Below, one piece after another: positions 25,901-32,928 of a stretch of 64,000 nt of DNA. The stretch comes from Sphingomonas sp. PR090111-T3T-6A (GTDB lineage Bacteria; Pseudomonadota; Alphaproteobacteria; Sphingomonadales; Sphingomonadaceae): positions 62,008-126,007 of the forward strand of contig NZ_AORL01000015.1 of NCBI RefSeq assembly GCF_000383095.1, in the 5' to 3' direction. The notes under the pieces were generated by a model. That model made no database searches and was not told the origin of the DNA. It worked only from the letters and a program-made list of their open reading frames with translations. The translations under genes and the position numbers were made by a program. How positions within the stretch are numbered: position 1 is the first letter of the stretch; each line of letters opens with the position of its first letter.

Positions 25901-28123
25901 GCGACCGTGCTGGGGCCATGCCGCGTCATCCGGCAGGAATATCCTCATCTTCATGTGCGCAGCATCGATCTGGCCGTCCAGCAATGGAGCGATGCGGGCC
26001 GGTCGCGGATCGCGGATGCACTGATCGCGGAGCTGGCATCCCCCGATGTGGCGGAGGCGATCGCCTATCGCGTAGGGGAGCGCTGGACGCAGGGCTTCCA
26101 GCCCGCACCGCGCGGAACCGGCGGGACAAGCCGGCTTCGGCCCCGCGGCGTCTATCTGATCACCGGCGGTATGGGAGGACCCGGACTCGCGCTCGCTCGC
26201 CATCTCGCCGAGACGCAGCGCGCACGGCTGGCGCTGATCGGGCGCACCGCCGTTCCGCCGCGTGAAAGCTGGGAGGCGGAGCTTGCCCGCCTGTCCGCGG
26301 ATGATCCGCCGGGCCGTCGCCTCCGCGACCTGCTCGCGATCGAGGAGGCTGGCGGCGAAGTGCTGGCCATCGCCGCTGACATGGCCGATGTGGGCGCCAT
26401 GCGCCGCGCGATCCGGCAGGTGCGGGCGTGCTTCGGGGCCATCGATGGCGTCTTCCACGCTGCGGGTCTGGTCGATGACGATCCGGTCTCGTTCGGACAT
26501 GCGGAGGTCGCGCGAACCGTCCGGATGCCATCGGTGCTGGAAGAGGCGCTCGGCGCCGCACAGCCGGATTTCCTTGCCCTCTTCTCCTCGGTCAGCGCGA
26601 TTGCGGGGGCGGTGGGGCAGGCCGATCAGGCCGCCGCCGGCGCCTTTCTCGATGCCTATGCGCAGGCGCGCCGCGCCGATGAGCGGACGCGTGTCGTCTC
26701 GATCGGCTGGAGCCCGTGGGAGACGGTCGCGGAGGGCTCGAGCGGAATGCTGCCGGAGCAAGGCTTCCGCGCGCTGGAGAGAATCCTGAGCGGACCGGAT
26801 GCCGCGCATGTGATCGTCTCGCCCCGGCCGCTGGAGGCGGAAATCGAGCGGATGAGGGCGACGCATCAGCCGTCTGTCCCGTCCGGACGAAGCCTGCCGG
26901 AAGGCAGCGCCGCCGCCCTGCCGGCGACAGAGGCGGAGCGCCTGATCGCCGGTCTGTGGACCGAGATGCTCGGCATCGAGCCTGTGTTGCGGACGGACAG
27001 CTTCTTCGATCTGGGCGGGCGCTCGTCGCAGGCCGTGCAGTTGGCCAGCCGCCTGCGCGAGTTGACCGGCCGGACGCTGCCGCTGTCCGCCCTGTTCGAG
27101 AATCCCACCGTCCAGCGACTCGCGGCGATCCTCGATCCGAACAGCGCGCCCTTGGCGCACGAGGCCATCACCGCTCCTGCGGCCGCCGGACTTGTCACCA
27201 TCCGGGCTGGTGGCGACCGCCCGCCGCTGTTCCTCGTGCATGACGGCCTCGGCGAGACGCTGCTCTATCGCGGCCTCGCGCTGCGGCTGCACGCCGGCCA
27301 CGCCGTCTATGGCATCGAGCCGAAGCGGCGGCCGGACGGAGGCTTCGCACACACCCGCGTTGACGAGATGGCCGCCGATTATGTCGGACGCATCCAGAAG
27401 CTGCGTCCGCACGGGCCTTATCTGCTGGCGGGGCTGTGCGCCGGCGGCGTTCTCGCGCTGGAGATGGCGCGCCGGCTTCAGGACAAGGGCGAGACGGTGG
27501 CGTTCGTCGGCATCATGGATGCGGCGGACGTCGATGCTGGCAAGCGTCGCCTCTATGCCACGCGATCACGGCTGGAGCGGGTGAGGGAGCTGCTCTCGAA
27601 TGCGGGTGGGCTGGGCGTGATCCCGGCGCTGCTTCGCAAGGTCTGCAACTATTGCGTCTGGCAGGTGCGTTCGCGGCTGGAACGGCGGCAACGCCTCCAG
27701 CTCGTCGACGATATGCGCGGCGCGGAGACGGGGGCAGCCGGCCTGTCCTTCATGCAACTCTACGAGCTGGCGCATGAGGCGCATCGGCCGCAGGGCCTGT
27801 TCGCGGGTGGCGATGTGGCGCTGTTCCGGGCGACCAGCGGTGATGGCACGCCGGAAGACATCCCCTTCGCCGAAATCTACACCGACTGCATCCTCGGCTG
27901 GGGCAAGCGCGTGGCGGATGAGGTGGAGCTGGTCCCGGTTCCCGGCGGCCATGTGAGCCTGCTTCAGGAGCCCCATGTGGAGACGCTGGCCCGCCTTCTC
28001 CAGCAGCGACTCGATGACAGTCTGGCGCGCTGGGCACCGGGCGACGGCGCGGGGCCGGGCAGGGGACGCCCGGCCTCGGCGATCATCCGGCCCTCGCTCG
28101 TCCCAGCGGAGATGTTGCGATGA
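22922..28123 (+). CDS. Single-module type I PKS: KS, degenerate AT, degenerate KR, ACP, thioesterase
   Basis: A protein of 1733 residues. The ketosynthase (~20-445) is intact, with TACSTS (Cys192), EAHGTGT (His328) and NIGH (His368). The acyltransferase region (~540-780) has GRDVGEY where GHSxGE is expected, so the nucleophile is Asp640 instead of Ser. It also lacks most of the small ferredoxin-like subdomain. The ketoreductase (~1075-1260) keeps the TGGMGGPG cofactor loop and Ser1223, but has Gln1236 in the Tyr position, Gly in the Asn position and no Lys. The ACP has DLGGRSS (Ser1368). The thioesterase (~1425-1690) has AGLCAGG (Cys1506) and PGGHVSLL (His1677). The module should condense the formyl-aminoacyl unit with an extender loaded in trans, leave the beta-keto group, and release the product by the Cys thioesterase. 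It overlaps the next GT gene by ATGA. Confidence 0.9.
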   Translation: MQHFGSGFGQDPSEPWGDTAVAIVGMACRFAGARSIDDYWANLCGGVTSIIRYSDEELIAAGVDPALLADPRYVKAGAPLADMECFDATLFGLSPRDAALMDPQHRHFLECAWEALENAGHSPERFAGAIGVFAGSGHNGYMAANLLGDPALRREVGPFQLQHAGNDKDFLTTRVSYLLNLRGPSINIQTACSTSLVATHMAIQSLLSNECDMALAGGVSIGVPHRQGYMVEEGGILSPDGDCRPFDAASKGTVIGSGAGIIVLRRLRDAMESGDHIYAVIRGTAINNDGSGKVSYHAPSVDGQAHAITEALSIADVDAGTVGYVEAHGTGTPVGDSIEIAALTQAFRKDSAEIGYCGLGSVKANIGHADTAAGVASLIKVALSLHHAQLSPSRNFTKADPASGLAESPFVIGHTLRPWARLGAQPLRAGVNSLGVGGTNAHAVLEEAPRRAPGDPSRSHQLLILSALSADVLDANMAALAEHLAAHPGLNLADVAYTMSVGRQALGRRRVVVAENATEAAAALADPASPKLFSADALADRGVAFLFHGAGSHYVAMGAGLYRSEPLFRSTINDCIDRMKRIAGIDLRPVLLPPTDGRDFARDMLERPSVALPALFAVQVALGRLLMSWGARPAGMIGRDVGEYAAAHLAGVFGLEDALRIVHLRGELSERGSAAPDEFHAMLRTVPMQAPALPFVSSLTGNWITPAEAVSAGYWARHLEEAGRFDEGLARLREAPDQVLLEVGPGRAAADAIAPLRTLRQPEEEAADTAFLLGTLGRLWALGVEVNWGRYWIDEKRLRLPLPTYRFERQRHWIEPAVQPVRAEDGSADKRADMADWFYEPHWRRTALPAAQASTAAALIFEDALGIGAAIARHLRAAGRAAILVRPGRHYRHEAADRFTIDPRKPGDYAALLKALAARGRLPGQIYHLWLTTGFWRGWRASDGEQIQRRGFDSLRFLTQALAAHEFAAPVQIALVSDGVQRVCDEAVLSPAKATVLGPCRVIRQEYPHLHVRSIDLAVQQWSDAGRSRIADALIAELASPDVAEAIAYRVGERWTQGFQPAPRGTGGTSRLRPRGVYLITGGMGGPGLALARHLAETQRARLALIGRTAVPPRESWEAELARLSADDPPGRRLRDLLAIEEAGGEVLAIAADMADVGAMRRAIRQVRACFGAIDGVFHAAGLVDDDPVSFGHAEVARTVRMPSVLEEALGAAQPDFLALFSSVSAIAGAVGQADQAAAGAFLDAYAQARRADERTRVVSIGWSPWETVAEGSSGMLPEQGFRALERILSGPDAAHVIVSPRPLEAEIERMRATHQPSVPSGRSLPEGSAAALPATEAERLIAGLWTEMLGIEPVLRTDSFFDLGGRSSQAVQLASRLRELTGRTLPLSALFENPTVQRLAAILDPNSAPLAHEAITAPAAAGLVTIRAGGDRPPLFLVHDGLGETLLYRGLALRLHAGHAVYGIEPKRRPDGGFAHTRVDEMAADYVGRIQKLRPHGPYLLAGLCAGGVLALEMARRLQDKGETVAFVGIMDAADVDAGKRRLYATRSRLERVRELLSNAGGLGVIPALLRKVCNYCVWQVRSRLERRQRLQLVDDMRGAETGAAGLSFMQLYELAHEAHRPQGLFAGGDVALFRATSGDGTPEDIPFAEIYTDCILGWGKRVADEVELVPVPGGHVSLLQEPHVETLARLLQQRLDDSLARWAPGDGAGPGRGRPASAIIRPSLVPAEMLR

Positions 28124-29097
28124 TCCAGACCGATCCGCCGCTCCCGACGATGCTCGCCATCATCGTGAACTATCGGACGGGGCCGCTCGTGGTCGAATGC
28201 CTCGCCAGTCTGGAAAACGAGGTCCGCGAGATGTCGGGCCTGCGGGTGGTGGTGGTCGACAATGCCTCGGGTGACGATTCGGTCCCGCTGATCGACTCGG
28301 CGATCCGGATGGAGGGCTGGGGCGATTGGGCGGAACTGGTCGCCTCGCCGGTCAATGGCGGCTTCGCCAGCGGCAATAACCACGCGATCCGGCGTGCGCT
28401 GGCGGGTCGCAATCCGCCCGATCTCGTCTGGCTCGTGAACCCGGATACGGTCGTCCGCCATGGTGCGGCACGGGTGCTTGCCACCTTCATGCGCGATCAT
28501 CCGGAGGCCGGGATCGCCGGCAGCGCGCTCCAGTCCGCGGACGGCACGCCATGGCCCTATGCCTTCCGTTTCCCGACCATTCTCGGTGAGACAGAGCGCG
28601 GAGCGCGATTCGGCCTCGTCTCGCGGCTTCTGTCGTCGCACGCGATCGGCCGCACCATGGGGCGGGAGGCGGCGCAGGTGGACTGGGTATCCGGCGCCAG
28701 CATGGTCATCCGCCGCGCGGTGTTCGACGATGCCGGGCTGATGGATGAAGGCTATTTCCTCTATTACGAGGAGACCGACTTCTGCCTTCAGGCGCGGCGG
28801 GCCGGCTGGGAATGCTGGTACGTTCCCCAGGCGGTGGTGTTGCACATCTCCGGCCAGAGCACGGGCGTGACCGCCGAAACCACGGAGCCGAGGCGCATTC
28901 CGCGCTACTGGTTCGAGTCGCGCCGCCGCTATTTCCTGAAGAACCACGGGCGCGCCTATGCCATCGCGGCCGATCTCGGTTGGGCGGGGATGCATATGCT
29001 GTGGCAAATGCGGCGGCTGGCGATGCTCCGCCGGAACCCCGATCCGCCCCAAATGCTGGGGGATTTCCTGCGCAATTCGGCGCTGTTCCGCGCCTGA
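28120..29097 (+). CDS. Glycosyltransferase family 2 (rhamnosyltransferase WbbL-like)
   Basis: A 325-residue GT2 whose start overlaps the PKS stop by 4 bases. MLAIIVNYRTGPLVVECLAS and VVVVDNASGDDS form the donor-binding region, followed by LVASPVNGGFASGNN, typical of the GT2 group containing rhamnosyltransferases such as WbbL and RfbN. VWLVNPDTVV carries the metal-binding Asp. WVSGASMVIRRAVFDDAGLM and FLYYEETDFCLQARRAGW carry the acceptor-side acid motif. Because rmlA and rmlB lie in the same locus, dTDP-rhamnose or a related deoxysugar is a reasonable donor guess. It is the last gene of the rightward run. Confidence 0.88.
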   Translation: MIQTDPPLPTMLAIIVNYRTGPLVVECLASLENEVREMSGLRVVVVDNASGDDSVPLIDSAIRMEGWGDWAELVASPVNGGFASGNNHAIRRALAGRNPPDLVWLVNPDTVVRHGAARVLATFMRDHPEAGIAGSALQSADGTPWPYAFRFPTILGETERGARFGLVSRLLSSHAIGRTMGREAAQVDWVSGASMVIRRAVFDDAGLMDEGYFLYYEETDFCLQARRAGWECWYVPQAVVLHISGQSTGVTAETTEPRRIPRYWFESRRRYFLKNHGRAYAIAADLGWAGMHMLWQMRRLAMLRRNPDPPQMLGDFLRNSALFRA

Positions 29098-29101
29098 GCC
29101 T

Positions 29102-30652
29102 TCAATAGGCCGAGCGCTGGAAGAGGACGATCACCACCGTCCGCGCCAATATATAGAGATCGAACAGCAGCGAACAGTGCTCGACATAATAGAGATCGTG
29201 CTGGAGGCGCTGGATCAGCATCTCCTCCGACGTCGTCTCGCCGCGCCAGCCGCAGACCTGCGCCCAGCCGGTCAGCCCCGGCTTCACATTGTGGCGCGTG
29301 GCGTAGGAGGCGCGGATCTCCGCGAAGAGCTTGCCGCCGGCGCGGGTGGAGGCAGCGTGCGGACGCGGGCCGACCAGCGACATCGCGCCCGACAGCACGT
29401 TGAAGAGCTGCGGCAGCTCGTCGATGCTCGTCCGGCGCAGGAAAGCGCCCACCCGCGTCACGCGCGGATCGCAGCGTGTCGTCTGCACCATGTCGCCGCC
29501 CTTGTGGCATCGATCGGCATACATGGTGCGGAATTTGAGGATCGGGAAAGGCTGGCAGTTATAGCCCTCCCGCATCTGCCGGAAGAGGACGGGGCCGGGC
29601 GAATCGAGCTTGATCGCGATCGCCGCCGCCAGCAGCACGGGGGAGAGCAGGATCACCGCGATCAGCGACAGCACCCGGTCCTCCACCGCCTTCACGAACA
29701 GCTTCCAGCCGGACAGCGGCGTTTCCAGAAGCGTCAGGACGGGCAGCCCGCCGAGCAGGATCATCGGCCGCCCGCCCCAGGCATAGGCGGCCCATTCAGG
29801 CGCGAGGCGGATTTCGACCGGCGTCGTCCCCAGCGCTTCCATGATCGACTGGAGGCGGGATTCGGCCGCCCACGGCATGGCGATGATCACCTTGTCGATC
29901 AGGCCGGCGCGGATCGAGCGCATCAGCTCGGGCATTCCGCCGAGATGGGCGAGGGGCAGCGCCTCCTGCGCGGCGCGTAGCTGCGCCCGGTCGTCGAAGA
30001 AGCCGACGAGCGAGACGGCCAGCATGTCGTGGCTCATGACATAGCGGGCGAGATCGACCGCCTGCTTGCCCGTGCCGAAAATCGCGGTGCGCTTGTTGAA
30101 GATGCCCGCCCGGCGCAGGTGCGCCAGCACCGACAGCAGGGCGAGGCGCGCGCAGACGACCGCCCCGGCCCCCAGTCCGCAGCCGACCAGGATCGCGCGG
30201 CGATGATCCCCGGCGGCGGGTCCGGTCGCGAGGTCGAAGGCGAGCAGGAAGAGCGTCGTGGCGGTCGCGGCGCTCATCAGAGGCGACCAGCAGCGCCGTC
30301 GCGACAGGATGGCGTCATGCTGATAGGCGCCGCTGATCTCGCCCAGCACGATGAAGAATGCCGCGCCGAACACGGCCATGCGGAACGCTTCGCGTGCATG
30401 GCCCGCGATCTGCGCATCCATCTGCCAGTGGATCAGCACCCAGCCGGCCAGGATGATCGCCAGCCCGTCCAGCACCCGCGTGACGAACGATGCCAGCATG
30501 AGCGGCAATCGTGTCCGGTGGCGCGAGAGGAAACCGGCGTGGATCTGCGGCGCCGCCTCGATGGCGAGCCTGTGCCCGGCCCGATCAGAAGGCGGGATTT
30601 CGTCCGCTTCCGATCGGTCCAGCACATCGGGCGCGGCAGACGGGGAGTCCAT
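29102..30652 (-). CDS. Undecaprenyl-phosphate sugar-1-phosphate transferase (WcaJ/GelB type)
   Basis: This enzyme starts the repeat unit by moving a hexose-1-phosphate, probably glucose-1-phosphate, to undecaprenyl phosphate. It has 516 residues with four to five N-terminal helices, a CoA-binding-like Rossmann domain ([18 protein letters not shown], about 195 onward), and the C-terminal catalytic domain. That domain has a membrane re-entrant helix, [44 protein letters not shown] and [10 protein letters not shown], all signatures of the bacterial sugar transferase family, with the DE acid pair. The gene follows a small LuxR-type gene by 12 bases, so that regulator heads its transcription unit. 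Its 3' end nearly touches the convergent GT2 gene. Confidence 0.94.
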   Translation of the reverse strand: MDSPSAAPDVLDRSEADEIPPSDRAGHRLAIEAAPQIHAGFLSRHRTRLPLMLASFVTRVLDGLAIILAGWVLIHWQMDAQIAGHAREAFRMAVFGAAFFIVLGEISGAYQHDAILSRRRCWSPLMSAATATTLFLLAFDLATGPAAGDHRRAILVGCGLGAGAVVCARLALLSVLAHLRRAGIFNKRTAIFGTGKQAVDLARYVMSHDMLAVSLVGFFDDRAQLRAAQEALPLAHLGGMPELMRSIRAGLIDKVIIAMPWAAESRLQSIMEALGTTPVEIRLAPEWAAYAWGGRPMILLGGLPVLTLLETPLSGWKLFVKAVEDRVLSLIAVILLSPVLLAAAIAIKLDSPGPVLFRQMREGYNCQPFPILKFRTMYADRCHKGGDMVQTTRCDPRVTRVGAFLRRTSIDELPQLFNVLSGAMSLVGPRPHAASTRAGGKLFAEIRASYATRHNVKPGLTGWAQVCGWRGETTSEEMLIQRLQHDLYYVEHCSLLFDLYILARTVVIVLFQRSAY

Positions 30653-30664
30653 CGCGGGACACTC

Positions 30665-30913
30665 TCAATGGGCCACGAGTTCGGGCGTCCGCTCCGTCTC
30701 GTCGTGCCAGAGCATCCCCTGCTTGATCACATAAGCGATCATGTGGACCCGATTGCGGGTGCGCGTCTTCAGGCGGACATTCTCGACATGCCGCTCGACC
30801 GTGCAGCGCGCGATCTGCAATTCCTTGGCGACCTCCACCGCGGACAGCCCCCGCGCGACAAGATGGACGACCGCCAGTTCACGACTGGTGAGATGAAAAT
30901 CAGTGCTGTGCAT
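30665..30913 (-). CDS. Small stand-alone LuxR-type (GerE) HTH protein
   Basis: About 82 residues, made almost wholly of a LuxR C-terminal DNA-binding domain. HLTSRELAVVHLVARGLSAV leads into the HTH, EVAKELQIARCTVERHVENV is the scaffold and recognition-helix pair, and RLKTRTRNRVHMIAYVI follows. No receiver or ligand domain is present. I chose MHSTDFHLT, with a GGGGG stretch upstream; in-frame codons further upstream cross the palindrome described below. It lies 12 bases before the sugar-1-phosphate transferase gene and about 500 bases from a divergent paralogue. It probably controls initiation of polysaccharide synthesis and perhaps its own promoter. Confidence 0.85.
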   Translation of the reverse strand: MHSTDFHLTSRELAVVHLVARGLSAVEVAKELQIARCTVERHVENVRLKTRTRNRVHMIAYVIKQGMLWHDETERTPELVAH

Positions 30914-31417
30914 CGTTTGCCCCCATGGGAACGATTCGTTCCCGAAACTGTTGCAAAACATCATCCCGACAAGGGATTCGCCCCGGCGCTACGCACGACC
31001 GCTACCCTGGAGCACAGGTAAATCCTTCTCGCAGCGCGAAATTTCAGCGCCTCAACAGAGAAAGGTGCCCTACTGACAAGCCAAACTAAGCACGACGCAG
31101 ATGCGAAAGGAAAGTCCTTCGTTCCGGCACCTGTGCCATTTTGGCCAGGCTTGGAGGGGGTAGTCCCAACGGGCATTTCGAGGGGATGGGAGGGTAGAGT
31201 CGCGATCCGGATGGGAAGTGTAAAACTCTCCGACATCCGGTGAAAACTGTCCCGAAAAGGCGACAGGGAGAAGGATATGGTCGATTGGCCGATGATAACC
31301 GGCATGATAGGGAGAAATTGTCAGCGCGATCGAGTGCGATCGACTGAATGGGTATCCTGTCGCGTCATGCGTGTAGTGTAGCTTTAGGCCGAGGGTCCTG
31401 TCTGGACGGAGGGGCCG
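30914..31417. promoter_or_regulatory. Long divergent intergenic region between two LuxR-type genes
   Basis: About 500 bases with lower GC than the flanks and no convincing coding sequence in any frame. It holds the near-start palindrome listed separately. It also has CCGGAT/ATCCGG arms around an AT-rich centre in the 31.2 kb stretch, and an imperfect symmetrical TCAGCGCGATCGAGTGCGATC-type element at 31321-31347. For a divergent pair of regulators this is unusually long and could hold a small RNA or a multi-site promoter. I see no clear terminator in it. Confidence 0.5.
30927..30943. promoter_or_regulatory. Perfect 8-bp-arm palindrome just upstream of the LuxR-type start
   Basis: GGGAACGATTCGTTCCC has arms of 8 bases around a single central T. 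It lies 13 bases before the start codon of the leftward HTH gene, overlapping where its ribosome-binding or promoter region must be. This is a good candidate for an autoregulatory operator; an RNA hairpin near the start is the alternative. Confidence 0.5.
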
Positions 31418-31639
31418 ATGCCCGACGAGCATGATTTTACGAACGACTGGCTCACGCCGCGGGAAACCGAGGTGCTTCGACTCGTGTCGAGCGGGCTTTC
31501 GGCGAAGGAAATCGGAAGAATGCTCGAGATCGCCCCGAGAACGGTCGATCGGCACATCGATCATATCCGCCTGAAGACGCGCACCAAGAACCGATCCCAC
31601 ATGATCGCCTTCGCCCTTTCCAACGGCATTCTGCCTTAG
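31418..31639 (+). CDS. Small stand-alone LuxR-type (GerE) HTH protein, paralogue of the leftward one
   Basis: 73 residues, essentially only a GerE DNA-binding domain. DWLTPRETEVLRLVSSGLSA is the conserved opening, EIGRMLEIAPRTVDRHIDHI is the HTH and RLKTRTKNRSHMIAFAL is the last helix. By my count it matches the leftward protein at about 33 of 61 aligned positions and shares the H-M-I-A tail, so the two look like paralogues. The ATG follows a GGACGGAGG stretch. Nothing downstream is co-directional, so it is monocistronic. A role in the same regulon is inferred. Confidence 0.83.
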   Translation: MPDEHDFTNDWLTPRETEVLRLVSSGLSAKEIGRMLEIAPRTVDRHIDHIRLKTRTKNRSHMIAFALSNGILP

Positions 31640-31678
31640 CGAGGCGAAGCCGGGCGATCGGCAGGAGGGGGATTCCCC

Positions 31679-32866
31679 TCAGGGCTCGTACTTCGTCTCC
31701 ACCCGTGATCCGCCCGAGAGCGTCTTGTGGACGGGGCAGCGGTTGGCGATGTCGAGCAGCTTCGCTTCCTGCTCGGCGTCGAGATGGCCTTCGAACGAGA
31801 TAGTGCGCGTGAACAGGTCCGCCGGGGTCGCGCCCTCGATCTTCTCGTGCTCGACGCGCGTGCGGACATGCTCCAGCGGGAAGCCCTTGTGGTCGGCGAC
31901 CAGCTTCACGGTCATCGACGTGCAGGCGGCGAGGCCGGCGCTCAGCAGATCATAGGGGTTGGGGCCGCTGCCCATGCCGCCGAGACTCTCCGGCTCGTCG
32001 GCGATGATGGTGAGCGGGCCGACGCGCACCGAGAGCTGGAACTTGCCGGCGCCCGTGGTCCGCGCGTCCGCGCCCGAGACGACCGCCTCGGCCGGCGCAT
32101 CGGCCTGGATTGGCGGGAGGTAACGCGCCGCCCAGGCGGCGATCACGCCGGCGGCGAAGTCCGCGTCGCTGCGCCGGGTGAGCAGATGGTCGGCATCGTC
32201 GAGCGAGATGAAGCTCTTGGGGTGCTTCGCAGCGCCGAAGATCTGCTGCGCATTCTCGATGCCCACCGTCTCGTCGAGCGGGGCATGGAGGACAAGCAGA
32301 GGGCGGCCCAGCTCGGCGATGCAGCCGGGCAGGTCGAACTGGCGCAACTGCTCCAGAAAACCGAGCCCCACGGAGAAGGGGCGCCCGGCAAGCCGGACGT
32401 CGGCCTGCTGCTCCCGCTCGATCTTGTCGATCTGCTCGGGGCCGAACTGGTGCAGTACATGCCGGAGATGCCCCGGCGCGCCGATGGTGGCGACGGCCTT
32501 CACGGTGGGAAGCTCATTCGCGGCGGCCAGCACCGCGGCGCCCCCCATGCTGTGGCCGATCAGGAGCGCCGGAGCCTTGCCCTCGGCGGCCATTGCGTCC
32601 GCCGCCGTGATGAGGTCGCGAACGTCGGCAGCGAAGTCCGCGAACTGCCCGCCGCTGGCGCCGAGACCGGCGAAGTCGAACCGCAGCACGCCGATGCCCC
32701 TCTGGGCGAGCGCGCGGGTGATCCGCGTGGCCGCGATATTGTCCTTCCCGCAGGTGAAGCAGTGGGCGAAGATCGCCCATCCGACCGGCGTCGTCTCCGG
32801 TGCTTCCAGCCGGCCTGACAGGCGATAGCCCGATGCGCTGTCGAAATCGAAGCTGCGCGTGCTCAC
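31679..32866 (-). CDS. Bifunctional alpha/beta hydrolase - OsmC family protein
   Basis: A 395-residue fusion. Residues 1-~255 form an alpha/beta hydrolase with the nucleophile elbow LIGHSMGGAAVLAAA, an oxyanion loop near WAIFAHCFTCGKDN, the acid LHAPLDETV and the His SLDDADHLL. From about 275 an OsmC/Ohr-like domain follows. DEPESLGGMGSGPNPYDLLSAG and AACTSMTVKLVADHKG hold the first Cys, and NRCPVHKTL the second, which together form the peroxidatic thiol pair of the OsmC group. This fusion is a known architecture linked to hydroperoxide detoxification. The start is GTG, preceded by GGGAG. It is last in the direction of the nag regulator operon, 62 bases past the JmjC-like gene, and may be independent of it. 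Confidence 0.9.
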   Translation of the reverse strand: MSTRSFDFDSASGYRLSGRLEAPETTPVGWAIFAHCFTCGKDNIAATRITRALAQRGIGVLRFDFAGLGASGGQFADFAADVRDLITAADAMAAEGKAPALLIGHSMGGAAVLAAANELPTVKAVATIGAPGHLRHVLHQFGPEQIDKIEREQQADVRLAGRPFSVGLGFLEQLRQFDLPGCIAELGRPLLVLHAPLDETVGIENAQQIFGAAKHPKSFISLDDADHLLTRRSDADFAAGVIAAWAARYLPPIQADAPAEAVVSGADARTTGAGKFQLSVRVGPLTIIADEPESLGGMGSGPNPYDLLSAGLAACTSMTVKLVADHKGFPLEHVRTRVEHEKIEGATPADLFTRTISFEGHLDAEQEAKLLDIANRCPVHKTLSGGSRVETKYEP

Positions 32867-32928
32867 CGATGCGTCTCCCGGCTCTGGACCTCGCGGCTCC
32901 TATCGCCGGAACGAGGGGCGGGCGCAAT

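Noticed and set aside
22745..27412. 1555-codon open frame antisense to the PKS
   Set aside because: It mirrors the PKS codons; composition is Arg/Gln/His-rich with no domain, as expected opposite a GC-rich gene.
31070..31600. 176-codon minus-strand frame across the LuxR gap
   Set aside because: Half of it is antisense to the small HTH gene and the rest is low-GC spacer with no ribosome-binding site.
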